Shown here: positions 32,808 to 45,012 of the stretch, piece after piece
How the letters are laid out: every line of letters begins with the position of its first letter
Position numbering within the stretch: position 1 is the stretch's first letter
Source: Enchytraeus crypticus
Lineage: Eukaryota > Annelida > Clitellata > Enchytraeida > Enchytraeidae
Assembly: GCA_905160935.1 (NCBI GenBank)
Contig: CAJHZI010000589.1
Location: forward strand, 735,001 to 799,000
DNA length: 64,000 nucleotides
Direction of reading: 5' to 3'
The notes under the pieces: model-generated
Seen by the model: the letters and a program-made list of their open reading frames with translations, nothing else
What the model was told of the DNA's origin: nothing
The model's database searches: none
Made by a program: the position numbers and the translations under genes

Positions 32808-32941
32808 CGACGGTTACAGGAAAGAGCTCTGTGTTGTTGATTTGAGATTCAATCCAGTCCATCAGCAGTTCGATATACTGAGGTGCTGGAAGCTTTGTTG
32901 GTTTTTTGTACTTGGCACCATCGCACCAGTGGTACTCATAC
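32808..32941 (-). CDS. MOB3: MOB3-type protein, internal exon
   Basis: 134 bases between the acceptor CTGATATAG (32943-32942) and the donor GTATGT (32807-32802). With flanking phases it reads [20 protein letters not shown] and [20 protein letters not shown], then FPVTVG. YEYHW and the LMDWIE helix are hallmarks of MOB domains, and the choice of residues matches MOB3 rather than MOB1 or MOB2. The upstream intron is phase 2 (AA|G for Lys), the downstream phase 1 (G|GT for Gly). Both join cleanly with the neighbouring exons, strong proof of one gene. Confidence 0.95.
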
Positions 32942-35139
32942 CTATATCAGAACATTAATTAATATAATTAAGCAATCAATCTATTGCCAAACAAGCCATC
33001 ACTGTACGAGATGCGCCTGTATAATGCACATTGCAAATGCAGAGGAGCACAACTTAAATTAGACGAAAACAATTTGGGATAGTTTATTATGCACAAAACC
33101 ATTAAAATAGAAGTGTCATGATAGAAATTTTGCCTTCGAGACTAGAATAAAGCATTGAATGTATCGGAAGAAGGAAGAGGCTATTGTGAGGAGTAGTGAA
33201 TTAGTAGAAAAGCACGTCGAGGAAGTAGCCAGGGGTCCCACTTCAATATACTACGACATAGAAACCAGAGATGTAGCTACATTCTGAACAGAATTTTAAG
33301 TGCGCAGAGAGCTAACGACCCCAGAAACAATTCTTCATAATTTTTCTATACATGTTCTTATTATACGAAACACACCAACAGCTGCATACGTGTGAAAAAG
33401 GCGACTGATGCAGGAACAGCAATAGAAAGACTCATAACCATTTGGCAAGTATTTCCGTGTTATAGATCAATAAGTTGATCACACTGCTGCTTCGCAGCAT
33501 CAAATCTGATCTCTTCTGAGTGGCTTACTTGATTTCATTATGCAGATTTAGCGATACTGCGGCATTTAGTATATAGCGGGTGTCCTATAAATAAAATTAT
33601 TGACAGACTAATAGAATGAATACGACTGCTTAATAACATTATTTGATTATTAGGCCGTGCCGGTGGCTTGATGACATGTTTGTCGACATTGTATCAGTAG
33701 GTGCAGCGTTCAAACGTGAGCGAAGAGAGCTCACTGCTCTCTACATATTCGTCATTGACATGCTATCGAGCAAGAAAGGCACGTTAACCTGGGTTTAACC
33801 AATTAATATCTTCAATAGGGTTTTAGACACAAGCTTAGTTAAATATTCTGAATATTCCACAGTGAAATCTTGAAATCCTGTGAAATCTTATAAGATTTCA
33901 CTAAGACAGTACTACTACGGCTGCGGCTAGAACTTAACTGCCGCAGCAACCGGTACCGCTACCGCGACCACTACCTACCAGCACCTATCGCTGCCACTAC
34001 CGACGCCGCTGCCGCCACTACTGCTACTGCAGCAGCACCAGTAGCAGCAGCACAAATATTCACAAGCACACAAAATAATCAACAGTTCAATATACAACAA
34101 AATATGACGTGCATCAATGAAAACGTCATATATCTACATGTACATGTAGAAAGTGTGAAATTCAGTACGTATGAGAGACAGGACGGAGAATAATAGACAG
34201 ACTTCATAATCACAACTCCTCAATTATAAATTATTATTCATTTTAATAGTATGAATCATTCTATTCTGGACTTAAAAGTTATAGCGATAGGAAAGGTAGT
34301 ATTTTATAGCGATAGGAAAGGTAACAATCAACTGAATACTACAAGCATCAGCATAAGAAGAATGGCAGAAAAGACTAAAAACTAAATTTTCTAATGTTCT
34401 GAACGGTCTGAAATAATAAAAACCGTAACCCCACATGCCTCCTGCTATGGACGCCTGTGCCCCCGCCTCAAAATCTATCAGAAATAATGTAGCATCATGT
34501 TGCAGATCCAATAAGGACAGTGAGATCAGTAAGAAAATGCAGAATGAGATTATTAACCTTTACGAGGTACGGACAATGCATTAGCGCTCCATTATCGAGA
34601 AATTACTAAGAGATCCATGGAATCCAGGTAAAAATTGCCAGTTACCCCAGCAATTTGAAGGTAAAAAGAAACGAGTATTCCACTTGTCCTGCCTTAAACA
34701 GTAGTAGACTACTAGGACCTCATTCAGATTTTCAGATTCCAGTCTTCAATAAAAGTATCTATTTCAAACTGGCTAAAATTTTTTTAACTTTCTTTCTGGA
34801 ACAAGACAAAATAATAAGTTATAGGTCCTAGACATTGGACAGTGTGCTCAAATATATAGATATCAACAATTGACTTATATTGAAACTTGTATCTAATAAC
34901 CTAATTTAGTCGAAAATTCAAGATAGGAAAATAATCCAGTATCTGAAACTCTGAAAATCTACCATGTTTTCTCATTATTTTTTTCTAATTAATGAAAAAA
35001 GTGGTAGAAGGAGAGGTTGCAGTAGCTCTGCTCCCCGTACCCCACCCCCGACGCCACCCCGTTTATTGTCCGACGATGAAAATTAGCCCGTCCCCGAACA
35101 TATTTTCTTCCAACGCCCCCGTTTGTTATATATAGAGCT
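32942..35139. other. MOB3 intron, unassigned
   Basis: No coding region recognised. It holds an imperfect (GCT/ACC)-rich trinucleotide stretch at about 33935-34055 and scattered AT-rich sequence. Chance open frames here have no recognisable domain. Confidence 0.45.
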
Positions 35140-35640
35140 TTATTTTCACCATTCAGGTTGCAAGACAAAAACAAATTACAGATACAATCATACAAGTAAA
35201 ACACCAAAATAGCACTGAAAGCATTCGACGCATAGTCAAACAAGCAACTACAAATATTAACTAAAAATTAAATAAATGACTTCCAACGAACGTTCAAAGT
35301 AGTTTCGCAATACTGACTTCCAGTCAACTCTCTCCCCTGGAAGCTCTCTGGCAATATAAAGTAACTGTTGTTGCTATCGTTAAGGCTGTATTAGCCAATG
35401 ACAACAACTCCCCATTGACACAATTAAAACATTAGCAATAAAAATTAGCTGAAAGACATAATTTATTCTTAAAATTAAATCTTCTATTTCCAATTTTTAA
35501 TTCAATAGGAAACTGACCTGAGACGAATTGGCAATGTTTAATTGTATTCATATCGAATGTACGAAATAATTTTACATACAATTGAGAATAAACGTTTTCT
35601 AGGCTCTGAATCAAGAGATTTTGACATTTCTACACAGTCA
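35140..35640 (-). mobile_element. LINE C 3' region
   Basis: Minus-strand frame 35432-35614 reads KLFRTFDMNTIKHCQFVSG, similar to KVFNTYNTNTIKHCQLYTG at 62242-62562. The non-coding end GGTGAAAATAAAGCTCTATA matches 9823-10150. Confidence 0.7.
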
Positions 35641-36599
35641 GAACCATGTAAGAGAATAATAATAATACACACTGCGCATTAAAAATAGCCCCCAGCAAAA
35701 TTGCGCTAATGCAATCAATTTTCGCTATTTCAGCTTAACATTTTATTCGCATATAGGAGGAGTTTTGCCATTCGCACCCCAAATTTTATGGAAATATTTT
35801 AATTAGGGCCGGTGTTATCTAAGTTGGATATTTTGACACATCCAAAATTAGCTTCCGCGCGACAAAGTAAACACACAAATGACGTCAAGCTAATGGGCTA
35901 ATGACGTCAAACTGTTGGGCTCAGACCTGGCTCAAATCAGTTAATAAATATAGAGAAATCTACTGTAGGCTTCTTAGGCTCTGAGCTAGATTTTACAATC
36001 ACTGATTCATACCAACAGCAAACGAAGTTCTCAAATTGAACAATTTAGCCCAGACTTCATAAAAAAAGGAAAAGTGGCCTTATTTTTTCTTCAGATTTTA
36101 ATCCACTGAATTTTAATCCACTGATTTTATTTCTGAGGAACCGTGTTGGAAAAGTGTCGTTTTTTCAAACCCAAACCCAGAAGCACAACGGTATTAAAGG
36201 CTGTTCTTCGAGAGATCTGGAAAGACCCACCAAGCAGTCAATTGACAGCGCAATTTTATCAGTAATAAAAAGACTACTCACCGGCATCAAAGCCCAGACT
36301 TCATATATCAGAGCGCTCATTTCGAGCACACATTGCAGCACAATATCAAAGTCGTCAGCATCTAACGGCCCTATTCAGGGCCAGCACATTTTCAAAAAGA
36401 AATTGATTCTAATTAACGTTTTACGTCGCGTGCTAAATGAAAAAATCAATTTTTTCGCAAAACTTGGATAACTATGGCTCCTTTAAAAATATTTTTTATA
36501 AAATTTGGTCAGCTTGCGGAAAAATTCCTCCGCAAGAGAACTCTAAAATTTCAAGGCACAATATCATGAATTGACTAAGCTATCGTAATTTTGATAGGG
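35641..36599. other. Unassigned sequence
   Basis: The open frame 36154-36471 (105 codons, plus strand) has no recognisable domain. The region lies between two LINE C blocks and may be an unrecognised insertion. Confidence 0.4.
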
Positions 36600-36760
36600 G
36601 GTTATTTTTTAATGCGCAGCCTGTATAGGTTTACGTCCGTTTCCTCATACAAGGATGATGTCAGGGTCCTCCACCATCACATGTCACTACAAATCGATTC
36701 ACTAAAAAGGATCTGAAAAAACATGTGCTGAAGAGAAAGACTGTGAATAGGTATGCAATA
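36600..36760 (-). mobile_element. LINE E 3'-end fragment
   Basis: Minus strand ends CCTGACATCATCCTTGTATG then AGGAAACGGACGTAAACC. It matches the end of the LINE E copy at 51046, but is severely truncated. Confidence 0.65.
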
Positions 36761-36902
36761 TGATTCAACAAGTGAAATTACCACTGAAGGTGCAGCAGTG
36801 GTTGTCCCAATTTTGCTGAATATAGCGTTAAGCGACCTGAAAAATTAATGTTTATGATGTTGAATATTAATTTTGAAATTTGTGACGACATCAAAATTAA
36901 AC

Positions 36903-37452
36903 CTAAAAATGCAGTTCATTTACCCACTCTATGGTTCTGTTATCAATTGCCATATTAAAGGGTATAATAGTATATCTAGGACGAATTCCAATGCAGAAAG
37001 TCTTTCTACAATTAGAAATTAAAATTATGTTAGCCAATTCATGTGCGCTGATATCAATTAGGGAATGCAAATCTTTAATAGTCCATGTTGTTAATACTAA
37101 ATCATCCGCATACATAAAGGAATTGCACCATAGAGTATATGCAAAACAACCAATTTTGAAATTTTCTAGTTTTACTAGCATAATATCATCGACATATACA
37201 GCAAACAAAATTGGCGTTAAGATGCCACCCTGTCTAACTCCCGAAGTAACGATAAAACTACTTGATACAGCATAATTCCACTTAACATGAAAATTTAATT
37301 TGGTGTACCAATTTAATAAGTTCAATTAGTAATTTTAGGAATTTTTTTGTTCATTAGTTTGCAGAAGAGAATTTAAAAAATTAATTTATCAAATGCTTTC
37401 AATACAGCAAGAGAACAAATATTTATAGTAGAACCTTTAGTTGTGAAATAAT
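36903..37452 (-). mobile_element. LINE C reverse transcriptase
   Basis: Minus-strand frame 36903-37325 gives SGVRQGGILTPILFAVYVDD and SFMYADDLVLTTWTIKDLHS. Both the RQG motif and the catalytic YADD are intact in a 140-codon frame. The upstream part is interrupted by the hAT MITE 37453-38977 and resumes at about 38986-39120. Frameshifts occur outside the palm. Confidence 0.85.
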
Positions 37453-37907
37453 CAGTGCCGTAGCTAGCACCCCCCGCGCCCCTCGGCCGGGGGGAGGCCG
37501 GAGCAAAGGGGGGCCCCGGATGATCAAACATAGAGAATTTTATTGCGCAAGAAACTTAATATCTCGCAAAACAAAATTTAGCCTACATGGCATAGTCCAG
37601 TTTCTATGAGGGCCTTGGGCCCCTTGGCCTTCTATGTAAAGCCTTGAATCAGATGCAAGGAATATAAAAGTAGTTCAAGGAAAAATGAAGCCTCATTAAA
37701 GACTATAAAAGCCTAGTCTATCAGGTGACTCAAGACAACAGGCAAGACTTTTATAACGCCCAAGCATTAGGCTGCCGTTATACAGCTGCAGCAGCAGGCT
37801 GTAGGCTGTCGCAGTGGCGCATCATTCAAATGCGTATTGAATGATCGACCTTAGTCTAATCAAGTGACTTTTTGTATAGTGTTGTATATTAGGATGATAT
37901 AGTATAT

Positions 37908-38793
37908 AGTGGCGCGGATCCAGAGTGGGGGCCCAGGAGGTCCGGGCCCCCCTTAGACCCGACGGAAAAATTTAAACTATATTTTCATTATGTTCATGGC
38001 TATTTGTACCTATATAAGAGCTGTGCTTACAGTGGAGAAGGGGGGGGGGGTGTACTATGGGGAACTCAGTTCCACTAGCTCGAAATTTCTGAAGTGTGTT
38101 TCCCCGTTAGGGGCCCGTGTTTGATGATTGATATACTATAATTGAAGGCCCTGTATAATTGAAGGGAGATATAATTGAAGGCCCTGTATAATTGAAGGGA
38201 GAGCGACAAAATTGTGACATTTCCACTAGCATTTAGCACATTCCTACTTTAATCCCTGTGTAAGAGTAAAAAACGTGTAAGTAAAGAAATTTGAACTTTG
38301 TTCCAAAGCACTGACGCCACCAGCCTTGGCTGGAAGAGGCTTGAGCCCCCTTCAGCATAAATTAGGTCATTTTGCAAATCGTCCATATCTGCTGAGGTTT
38401 TTAAGGGTGGAAAAACCTACTCTTTATTAGAAATGTAGGCCTAGCTAGGTCTCTAGGATTTTTCCACTGGAGCAACTTCCAAAGCTAGAAACCAGAAATG
38501 TTTGAAGCCATAGCATAAAATTATAAATGTAATGTCGAATATTGGCTTGACTATAATTTCTATCAAACGACTATAATTTAAAACACTTATTAATGAAAGA
38601 TTGTTAGATTTAAAGTTATTAAATAAAAAAAATTGAATTTCAGTAGTGAAATATTTAGAGCCCTCCCTCTAGCATTTTTAGTTTTCCAAAATTGCCACTA
38701 TTCCGGCGAAGGCGTGGGCGTTAGCGACAAAGTGTTGACTCTGTCCAAAAAATTTTCGGCCCCTCCCCTTAAAAAATTCCTGGATGCGCCATA
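37908..38793. mobile_element. hAT-like MITE nested in the outer MITE
   Basis: Ends GTGGCGCGGATCCAG and the inverse CTGGATGCGCCA, related to the element at 6797-7695 (shared interior AAACTATATTTTCATT after the G/C run). AGTATATA lies on both sides, consistent with an 8-bp duplication, though exact borders are blurred by TA-rich flanks. Confidence 0.78.
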
Positions 38794-38803
38794 GAGTATA
38801 TAA

Positions 38804-38805
<2 letters not shown>

Positions 38806-38888
<83 letters not shown>

Positions 38889-38900
38889 TATATATATATA
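38806..38900. repeat. (TA)n microsatellite
   Basis: About 45 TA units with CACACA near the end, just outside the inner MITE. Confidence 0.96.
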
Positions 38901-39120
38901 CAATACTATACTTTTTTTTTTCTTAGGGCTCCTTCGAAAAATTTCGGGGGGGCCCTCTGAGCCTAGCTACGGCACTGGAAATAATCAATAGTTTTTCTGA
39001 AAGAATAACCTGCATTATTACATCCCACTTTTTAAACCAAATTACCAAACAGATGTCAGGAGATAATTGCCTGCATAACGTAATATACAACTTTCACATA
39101 TCTTGGATAGCATGCAACTA

Positions 39121-39682
39121 GTTGCTATGCCTATATAATTTTCAATTTTGACATGATCTCATTGCAGCAGATTTCTTCCCTCCTCTCCTGCTGTTGCTGT
39201 CTCTGCTTTCCTATCTTAGACAGTATCCTCTCGATTCTCTCCGCTTTAGGTGGGAAACCATTTTTCTTCTATGGTAATCTTACACTTACAATTCTTTGCT
39301 TACAACTCACTCGCTATCTTACTCTACTAGAGATCAGATCTCTCTCGACCCTAGGACTTCTTTCGACCGACGCAGTTCTCTCTTACTGTGGTTGAGGTTC
39401 GACTTTCGTCTTCCTGCTTCTTCCTTTAAGCTAAGCTGTATTCATAATTTATTATATTGTTTTAATGTGCATACTGGAATGAGTGCATAATTTACACCTC
39501 GTTTAAAGTACGGACTTGTCATTTCGACATTTTAGAGTAAACACATTAGTCCCAAATTCATACCCCTAGGTAACATATTCGTGTACTAATTAGTTAACCC
39601 TAGTCACGCAACGCCGCAACATTTTCTATCCCCTTAGGAATAGGAACAATTATTTCCTCCCAAAAAGCCACAAGAACATACT
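39121..39682. other. Unassigned sequence
   Basis: The open frames at 39153-39490 are short, low-complexity (Ser/Leu/Cys) and lack recognisable domains. Confidence 0.4.
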
Positions 39683-39830
39683 GGCCGGAGCCAGTGGCAA
39701 TGTCTGTAAGATATTCGACCGCGGATCAGTATGTGTAGGGTTCAAATCCTGGGCTCGCCCGTCATTAACATCGCTTTCGAGTGAGGACACTAACGTTAAC
39801 ATAAGCTTTACCAGCTTTATTTTACTTTAA
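39683..39830 (+). mobile_element. tRNA-derived SINE, full copy
   Basis: A-box-like TGGCAATGTCTGTAAG and B-box GGTTCAAATCC (about 39738-39748), then CTGGGCTCGCCCGTCA. The 3' part CGAGTGAGGACACTAACGTT is followed by TTTACCAGCTTTA. Colinear with 53184-53317 (reverse), 60736-60841 and 59221-59330. Confidence 0.82.
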
Positions 39831-40008
39831 TGCAACAATTAAGTTAAATAGCATAGTAAAGCAACTGCAAACAATAGGATGAGCATATTGAAGATGTTCA
39901 CACATGATATTATCTACTTCAGAGGCCTTGCCCTCCTTTAACTTGTTTATAACATCGTCAACGGTAGCAACTACGTAATGTTCGTGTTATTATAAGCTAC
40001 TACATATT

Positions 40009-40790
40009 TTAGTGATTTATAGGTCCTGCGGAACTGTCATTCACCAAGGTATTGTCAGTTAGATCAATTAATTGTTCTACGGAAATTGACTCTGGCTTAT
40101 ATCTCCATTTGCGAACAATAATGAAAATCGGCCAAGATTTCAGCAGTGCCGTGGATTCATGTTTCTTGTCGACGGCTAACCTAAAAGGCCGCGATGATTG
40201 GTTAGGCTTAATAACATCAAAGCAAAGCAACACCTTAATGTTAAGTATCTCACACTGCTTCCTGATGTCGTCAACCTCATGTTATTTGCTTACATTATAG
40301 ATGACCAATACAGATTTATCTGCTGTCGGACCCATCGAAGTAGCAGCTCTTATCATACCAGATTTGGCGTTTCCCACAACTTTCGCCCCTGACGAAGGAG
40401 ACCTAGAGGCTCCAGTTTGATTTCGAGTTCCTACCATAGTAGTATTACGTGAAACTACTTGGTGACACACTATGGCCTGAGCACATGAATTTCTGAATAC
40501 CGTGTTAATTCACTTTTGATGATTGTCGCTCGATAGCACTGACTCTATGGGCGAAATATTTAGTGGCAGCAGCAGACCTCTTCTTACGACCACGATATAC
40601 AATCGATCCACTGTGTCATCAGATTCCGAAACTTTCGGTGTCACAGTTATTGAACCCCAATGTCGCACTTCCCCACCTGTAGATTGATTTTGTTTGACTT
40701 CATTGTCAGCTCGTGACGCATCGCTGCTTTGCATAAGCGGTTCATGGAAAGAACGATTTCCAACTATTTCGCAAGCGCACAAGAATTGTA
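40009..40790 (-). mobile_element. LINE-like ORF1 remnant
   Basis: Three minus-strand frames follow each other. 40510-40782 is an unstructured N-terminal stretch. 40282-40470 contains MVGTRNQTGASRSPSSGAK and KSVLVIYNV. 40009-40233 contains RPFRLAVDKKHESTALLKSW and FIIVRKWRYKPES. The last block resembles RNA-binding ORF1 ends of non-LTR elements. Broken by frameshifts. Family unresolved. Confidence 0.45.
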
Positions 40791-40871
40791 ATAAATAAAT
40801 TTTATGAGGTATTACGATTTTCTAGTATGACATGTTGACATCATGTATTCAATCGCGTTCAAACGGAAGAT

Positions 40872-40945
40872 CCGATTGTTTAAGGGTATAGAGCTAGGCT
40901 ATAGATCATGTGGTTCTGGGTTCGATTCTTGCTCGAGTCACTTTT
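40872..40945 (+). pseudogene. tRNA-like sequence
   Basis: TTTAAGGGTATAGAGCTAGG followed by GTTCTGGGTTCGATTCTTGC, a clear T-loop B-box (GGTTCGATTC). Acceptor pairing is not convincing. SINE head or tRNA pseudogene. Confidence 0.4.
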
Positions 40946-40989
40946 AATTTTTTTAAAGTTTAGGTTAATTTTATTAGTTCCATAAGAAT

Positions 40990-41035
40990 ATGGTTAGTTA
41001 GGGTTAGGGTGAAGGGTAGGGGTTAGGGTTTGGTA
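40990..41035 (+). repeat. Short interstitial TTAGGG-like repeat
   Basis: TTAGTTAGGGTTAGGGTGAA, then GGGTAGGGGTTAGGG: about six degenerate units of the animal telomere motif. Confidence 0.75.
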
Positions 41036-42189
41036 TAGTTAAAAAAATTACAATTTGTAACTTTTTAACGCAAAATTTGCAACATTGACCCTCTCACACC
41101 GATCGTGGAGCATGCACAATAGTTGGAATTTGGAAATAATTCCTGCATCGAACCGCTTGTGCTTTCCACAGGCCTGCTGTCTAATTTATTCCCAGCAGAT
41201 GACTGGTTTAAAACGATTAGGTTTGATCACACTAGGGATTTGAACGACAATAAATGGTTCTTAGCGGATCATGATTATTTAATATGGAAGAAGGTAGAGA
41301 GCTAAACTGAATTGAGTATTCAGGTTAGATAATACACTAGAAGATGTAAAAATGCAAACTGGAGAATTATTGGATGACTTTAAGGAACTCCTTGTCCACA
41401 ATTGACACCTAACTATCGTCAACTTACCCATAGGACTCAACAGCCCCGGTCTTCGTAAGTCTAATTTTCTCAGTATGCTTGATATGAGCCTTTACAGTAA
41501 TTATCGTCCGTCAGAACATCGTACAGTCTTAGTATAGTCTACTAACACGAATACATGCTTATTTCGTACCATCTTTACTGGATCGAACTAGCACCACAAG
41601 TTAAGTATCGCGCAAATTTAAGTATCGCGCAATTTAGATATCGAGAAAGACATGATCAGTAGTTTTGTGTAAGTTGGATCCATGAGTGAACTAAAATTTT
41701 AGCCTGGTGCGGGTCCAGAACAGGGATTGATCGAGGCTACGCTTAAGAGTCAATCAGAATCATGTTTCGCCATGTAAGTCAATCAATCAGAATTTAGCTC
41801 CTCATAAGCTTTCCTCTTGCCTAAGTGCCTAACTGCATCTATTGTGGGGTTGTACGCAAATTTCTATGCATTTTTCTTTGCATTGTTCCTTCAGTTAAAT
41901 CAATGTTCCTGCATGATATAATACGATATCCTAATCCAAATATATGTACAAATATACGTGTATTCTACATCTAAATATAAATACACAAAGGTTAAACATC
42001 TACACAGCTAAATCGACGAGATACATCTAATTTCTATTGTTGTCACATGACTGACAAATTCGTGCACACATAGGCCTGTCGCTTTCGTCAAAATGCAACG
42101 TTTATCAACATATTATTTTTACATTTACATTAAACATGACAATAATATATCAATCCACTACAATACCTAGTAACAAAGTATCTATCAAT
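41036..42189. other. Unassigned sequence
   Basis: The frame 41123-41305 (MEFGNNSCIEPLVLSTGLLS ... DHDYLIWKKVES) has a protein-like composition but I do not recognise it. A direct repeat AAGTATCGCGCAA occurs at about 41603-41632. Confidence 0.4.
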
Positions 42190-43745
42190 ATACGGGGGTT
42201 GATCGAAAAGTAATGAGAAGAGCACACAAAGCAATAAATCTGAATACAAATTGTTTCACGGTATTTCGATATAATATCCTCGAACCTCAACACATTTTTC
42301 TCAGCGACGTTCAAGTTCTTTTACACCGTCCACGATGAATGATTTGTGAAGCCTCTCAAACCAGTCACCTATGGCATGAATGACATTTTCGTCGCTGTCA
42401 AATTTCTGTCCGCGAAGTGATTCCTTTAGAAATCGAGACAGATGAGCGTCAGATGGGGCCAAATCTGGCGAATATGGCGAATCAATCTATCAACCCTCTC
42501 GTAGTCTTCGTTCCTCTAGTAAAAACCTTCTCACTGTACCTAATATTAAATCTGCCATGGCCAGAAGCTCCTTCAAGTTTTCTTCCCCGACAATATGTAA
42601 CTCTCTGCCACAAGATCTTTGATCTTGTAATTGTATTGGTACTTTCCTTTGCAAGCTAAAAACACATCTCTTCCCGCCATAGGTCTAAATTTTGACCCGC
42701 TTACCTTGAATCTTGGACTTGCACTGTTTTGATCTCGCATTCTCTTGTTGTCTCTGTATACTCAGTCGTTATCGTGTGGTGCTTTGGCGCCTGTTTCTGT
42801 AGAGTCTGCAAGAGACGTCCCTGACATTGCCTTATGGCGAGGAACTGGACGTTAAATTCTTATTGATTGATTGAATATGACGGGTATTGTAGCAATTCGA
42901 AGCCGTAATCATCAGTGGGAGTCATCATCACTTAGTCACAGCGGAGGTGTGAGCAGGAGTTATGTCCTGATGAAGCAGAATTTGCAGAACCCAACATTTA
43001 AACACCATGACGAAACTTTCCTCGTCGTTTTTCCTTGATAACTGCATAAAGTTTTCTTACTAACTCTGCTTAGTAGTTACCAGTGACATTCTTTGCTCGC
43101 TCTAAGTAGTCAATCATCATTATACCTTCACTGTCCCAAAATATGGATGTCATGACTTTACCTGCTGACGCAGTCTTGCTGAATTTGACAGGTGTCTGTG
43201 AAGTGACGTGTTTCCACTCCTTAATCTGCAGTTTTGTCTCCGGATCAAAATGGTGAGCCCTAGTCTCATCCATGGTAACATATTTGCGAAGAAAATTTGC
43301 TAGCTTTGCTCCGTACAGATGAGATTGTCACAAGAAGTTGTTAGTCGGACTTGCTTGATTTCAGCTGTCAACATTCGTGGAACCCATCTAGAACACACTT
43401 TGTGGTAACCCAAAATGTCAGTAATAATATGATGGGTTGTGAACTGCCATATGGCAACTTAAGACTATCAACCACGTATCTGATGCTTAATCATCGATCT
43501 TTTTGTATCATGTCCTGGACAAGTTAAATATTTTCGTCGATACAGGTCTCGACAGGACATCCTTAACGGTACTCGTCTTTGGTCGATACCTCACTGGAAT
43601 TCAACTACTCACCGATAGATTGTGGCCGGTGAAGGGGCATTGCCCCCTAAAGCTCCCTTCATGTCCACAGAAATCTCACGTTGGGTCAAAACTCTTCAAA
43701 TGTAAATATTTAAAAACCGAAATGTTTCTTTTAAAATCCATTGTT
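42190..43745 (-). mobile_element. Mariner transposon, nearly full length, decayed
   Basis: The left end TACGGGGGTTGATCGAAAAG followed by TAATGAG is a mariner-type terminus. The minus-strand transposase runs from about 43739 to 42300: an N-terminal HTH region (APSPATIYRW), GYHKVCSRWVPRMLTAEIKQ, the catalytic-region MDETRAHHFDPETKLQIKEW, IFWDSEGIMMIDYLERAKNV and C-terminal LAPSDAHLSRFLKESLRGQ. Several frameshifts and stops. A LINE E fragment (42487-42880) sits before the PDLAPSD block. I could not find the opposite inverted repeat. Confidence 0.88.
42487..42880 (+). mobile_element. LINE E 3' end inserted in the mariner
   Basis: CAACCCTCTCGTAGTCTTCG through GACATTGCCTTATGGCGAGG, then GACGTTAAATTC and (TTGA)n. 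Matches 17515-17935 in reverse. GAATATGRCG occurs on both sides, a likely target duplication, showing that the mariner was already there. Confidence 0.82.
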
Positions 43746-43989
43746 GACAATTCTAGCTGAGCAGAAATCTTTAGAACGGTTGCCTCTTAACCACAGTGGC
43801 TGCACCCATGATTCTTTAAAACCTTCTATTCTTTAAAACCTTCTCCTATGAATTAAGGTAGTCAGCAAAAATGTTTATTTTGTGGTGGACAACTGTTCCT
43901 CGTGCTTTTCTCACTATTTATTGATTAACCCACGTACAAGATAAATTTCGAACACTAATCAATAGCTCAGTTAAAACATTACGATACGG

Positions 43990-44430
43990 TTATTAGATTA
44001 CGGTTAATGCAATCTACTGGATCTGTTTTTAACAAAAGTCTCAAGAAAGCTAAAAATATAAATTAGATAAGTACTGTCATACTGATATTGAAAATGTTGG
44101 TTCGGAATATGTTACTATATGGAAGTGAAACATGGACCTTAAGGAAGGAGGATATTAAAAAAAGTTTGAATATGCGGATATGGAGAAAAATTGAAAAGAT
44201 TAAATGGACCCAAAAAGTTAATAATGAAGAAGTACAGGAGAGAGTTGATACAGGTAGAGAGTTGACAAAAGCGTTAAGAAAAAGGAAGAACTGGATAGAT
44301 ACTAAGGGGGAATAGTTAATTAAAAGATGTCATATTAGGCAGAATGAAAGAAAAAACAATGCAAGGCAGATGGAGATTACAAATGTTAGATAATATAAAG
44401 ATCCACTCATCTGTTAAGCCGCATATAATT
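43990..44430 (+). mobile_element. LINE A C-terminal remnant
   Basis: Frame 44088-44315 reads LLYGSETWTLRKEDIKKSLN, RIWRKIEKIKWTQKVNNEEV and QERVDTG, colinear with the LINE A copies, followed by degenerate sequence. Confidence 0.8.
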
Positions 44431-44486
44431 CTCCTTATATTCTCTGACAGAGATATGAAGAGATTTTAATGGCCTTTATGTAGCTT

Positions 44487-44730
44487 GTAAATGACGGGGA
44501 ATGATGCCCCTGCCCAGAAAATGTTAGTCGAAGCTGAGGAAGGCATAGGGAGCCCACCTCACAATAAGCAGAGTCCACCAAGAATAACAGCATATCAAAA
44601 GGAATTTTACAGATGATTTAAGGATCCACTCGTATGTGGTTACGAAGAGGAAAACGGAATATAGAGATGAGTGTAGTTGTTATATACAATGGACCTGCCA
44701 GTAGGCAATGCACTAGGAAAGAGAGTTGTA
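44487..44730 (+). mobile_element. Chimeric short retroposon, copy 2
   Basis: GGGGAATGATGCCCCTGCCC, GTTAGTCGAAGCTGAGGAAG, then the LINE A end CTGCCAGTAGGCAATGCACT and a short (GA)n. Same internal junction as copies 1 and 3. Confidence 0.75.
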
Positions 44731-45012
44731 GCTTGTAAACATGTATTAACATGTAGCTTGCACACACAGCATCATTTGAAGTTTTTAAACCTAGACGAAG
44801 TTCTAGGTCGTCTAGTTAGTCTAATTGCTTCCAAAATATAATAAATTTTGTCAAATGTACACTACAACAGTTAACTTGTCAAACTTAAATGTAAAATTTT
44901 AAATATATTATAAATTCACTTTTTAACGTGGCACTAAAATGTAATATTTGTTAAGTACTCTTAGATTACATTGATATAGATTAAGGGTAAGAGAAGTAGA
45001 TAGAAGACTTAC
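44731..45012. other. MOB3 intron, unassigned
   Basis: AT-rich, nothing recognised apart from the donor site at 45012. Confidence 0.4.

Larger units (their letters stand above)
37453..38977. mobile_element. hAT-like MITE with 8-bp target duplication (outer element)
   Basis: Ends CAGTGCCGTAGCTAG and the exact inverse CTAGCTACGGCACTG. GAAATAAT is duplicated at 37445-37452 and 38978-38985, and LINE C continues across. G/C homopolymers lie inside each end. It hosts a second MITE at about 37908-38793 and a (TA)n tract. No transposase. Confidence 0.9.

Noticed and set aside
36154-36471. 105-codon open frame on the plus strand
   Set aside because: Long for chance but with no recognisable motif; it lies between two LINE C blocks, so an element fragment is likelier than a gene.
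39153-39490. Hydrophobic 80-codon frame resembling a membrane peptide
   Set aside because: Low-complexity Ser/Leu/Cys composition, no start or splice support.
41123-41305. 60-codon frame with protein-like composition (DHDYLIWKKVES)
   Set aside because: I could not assign a family, and there are no flanking splice signals I trust.
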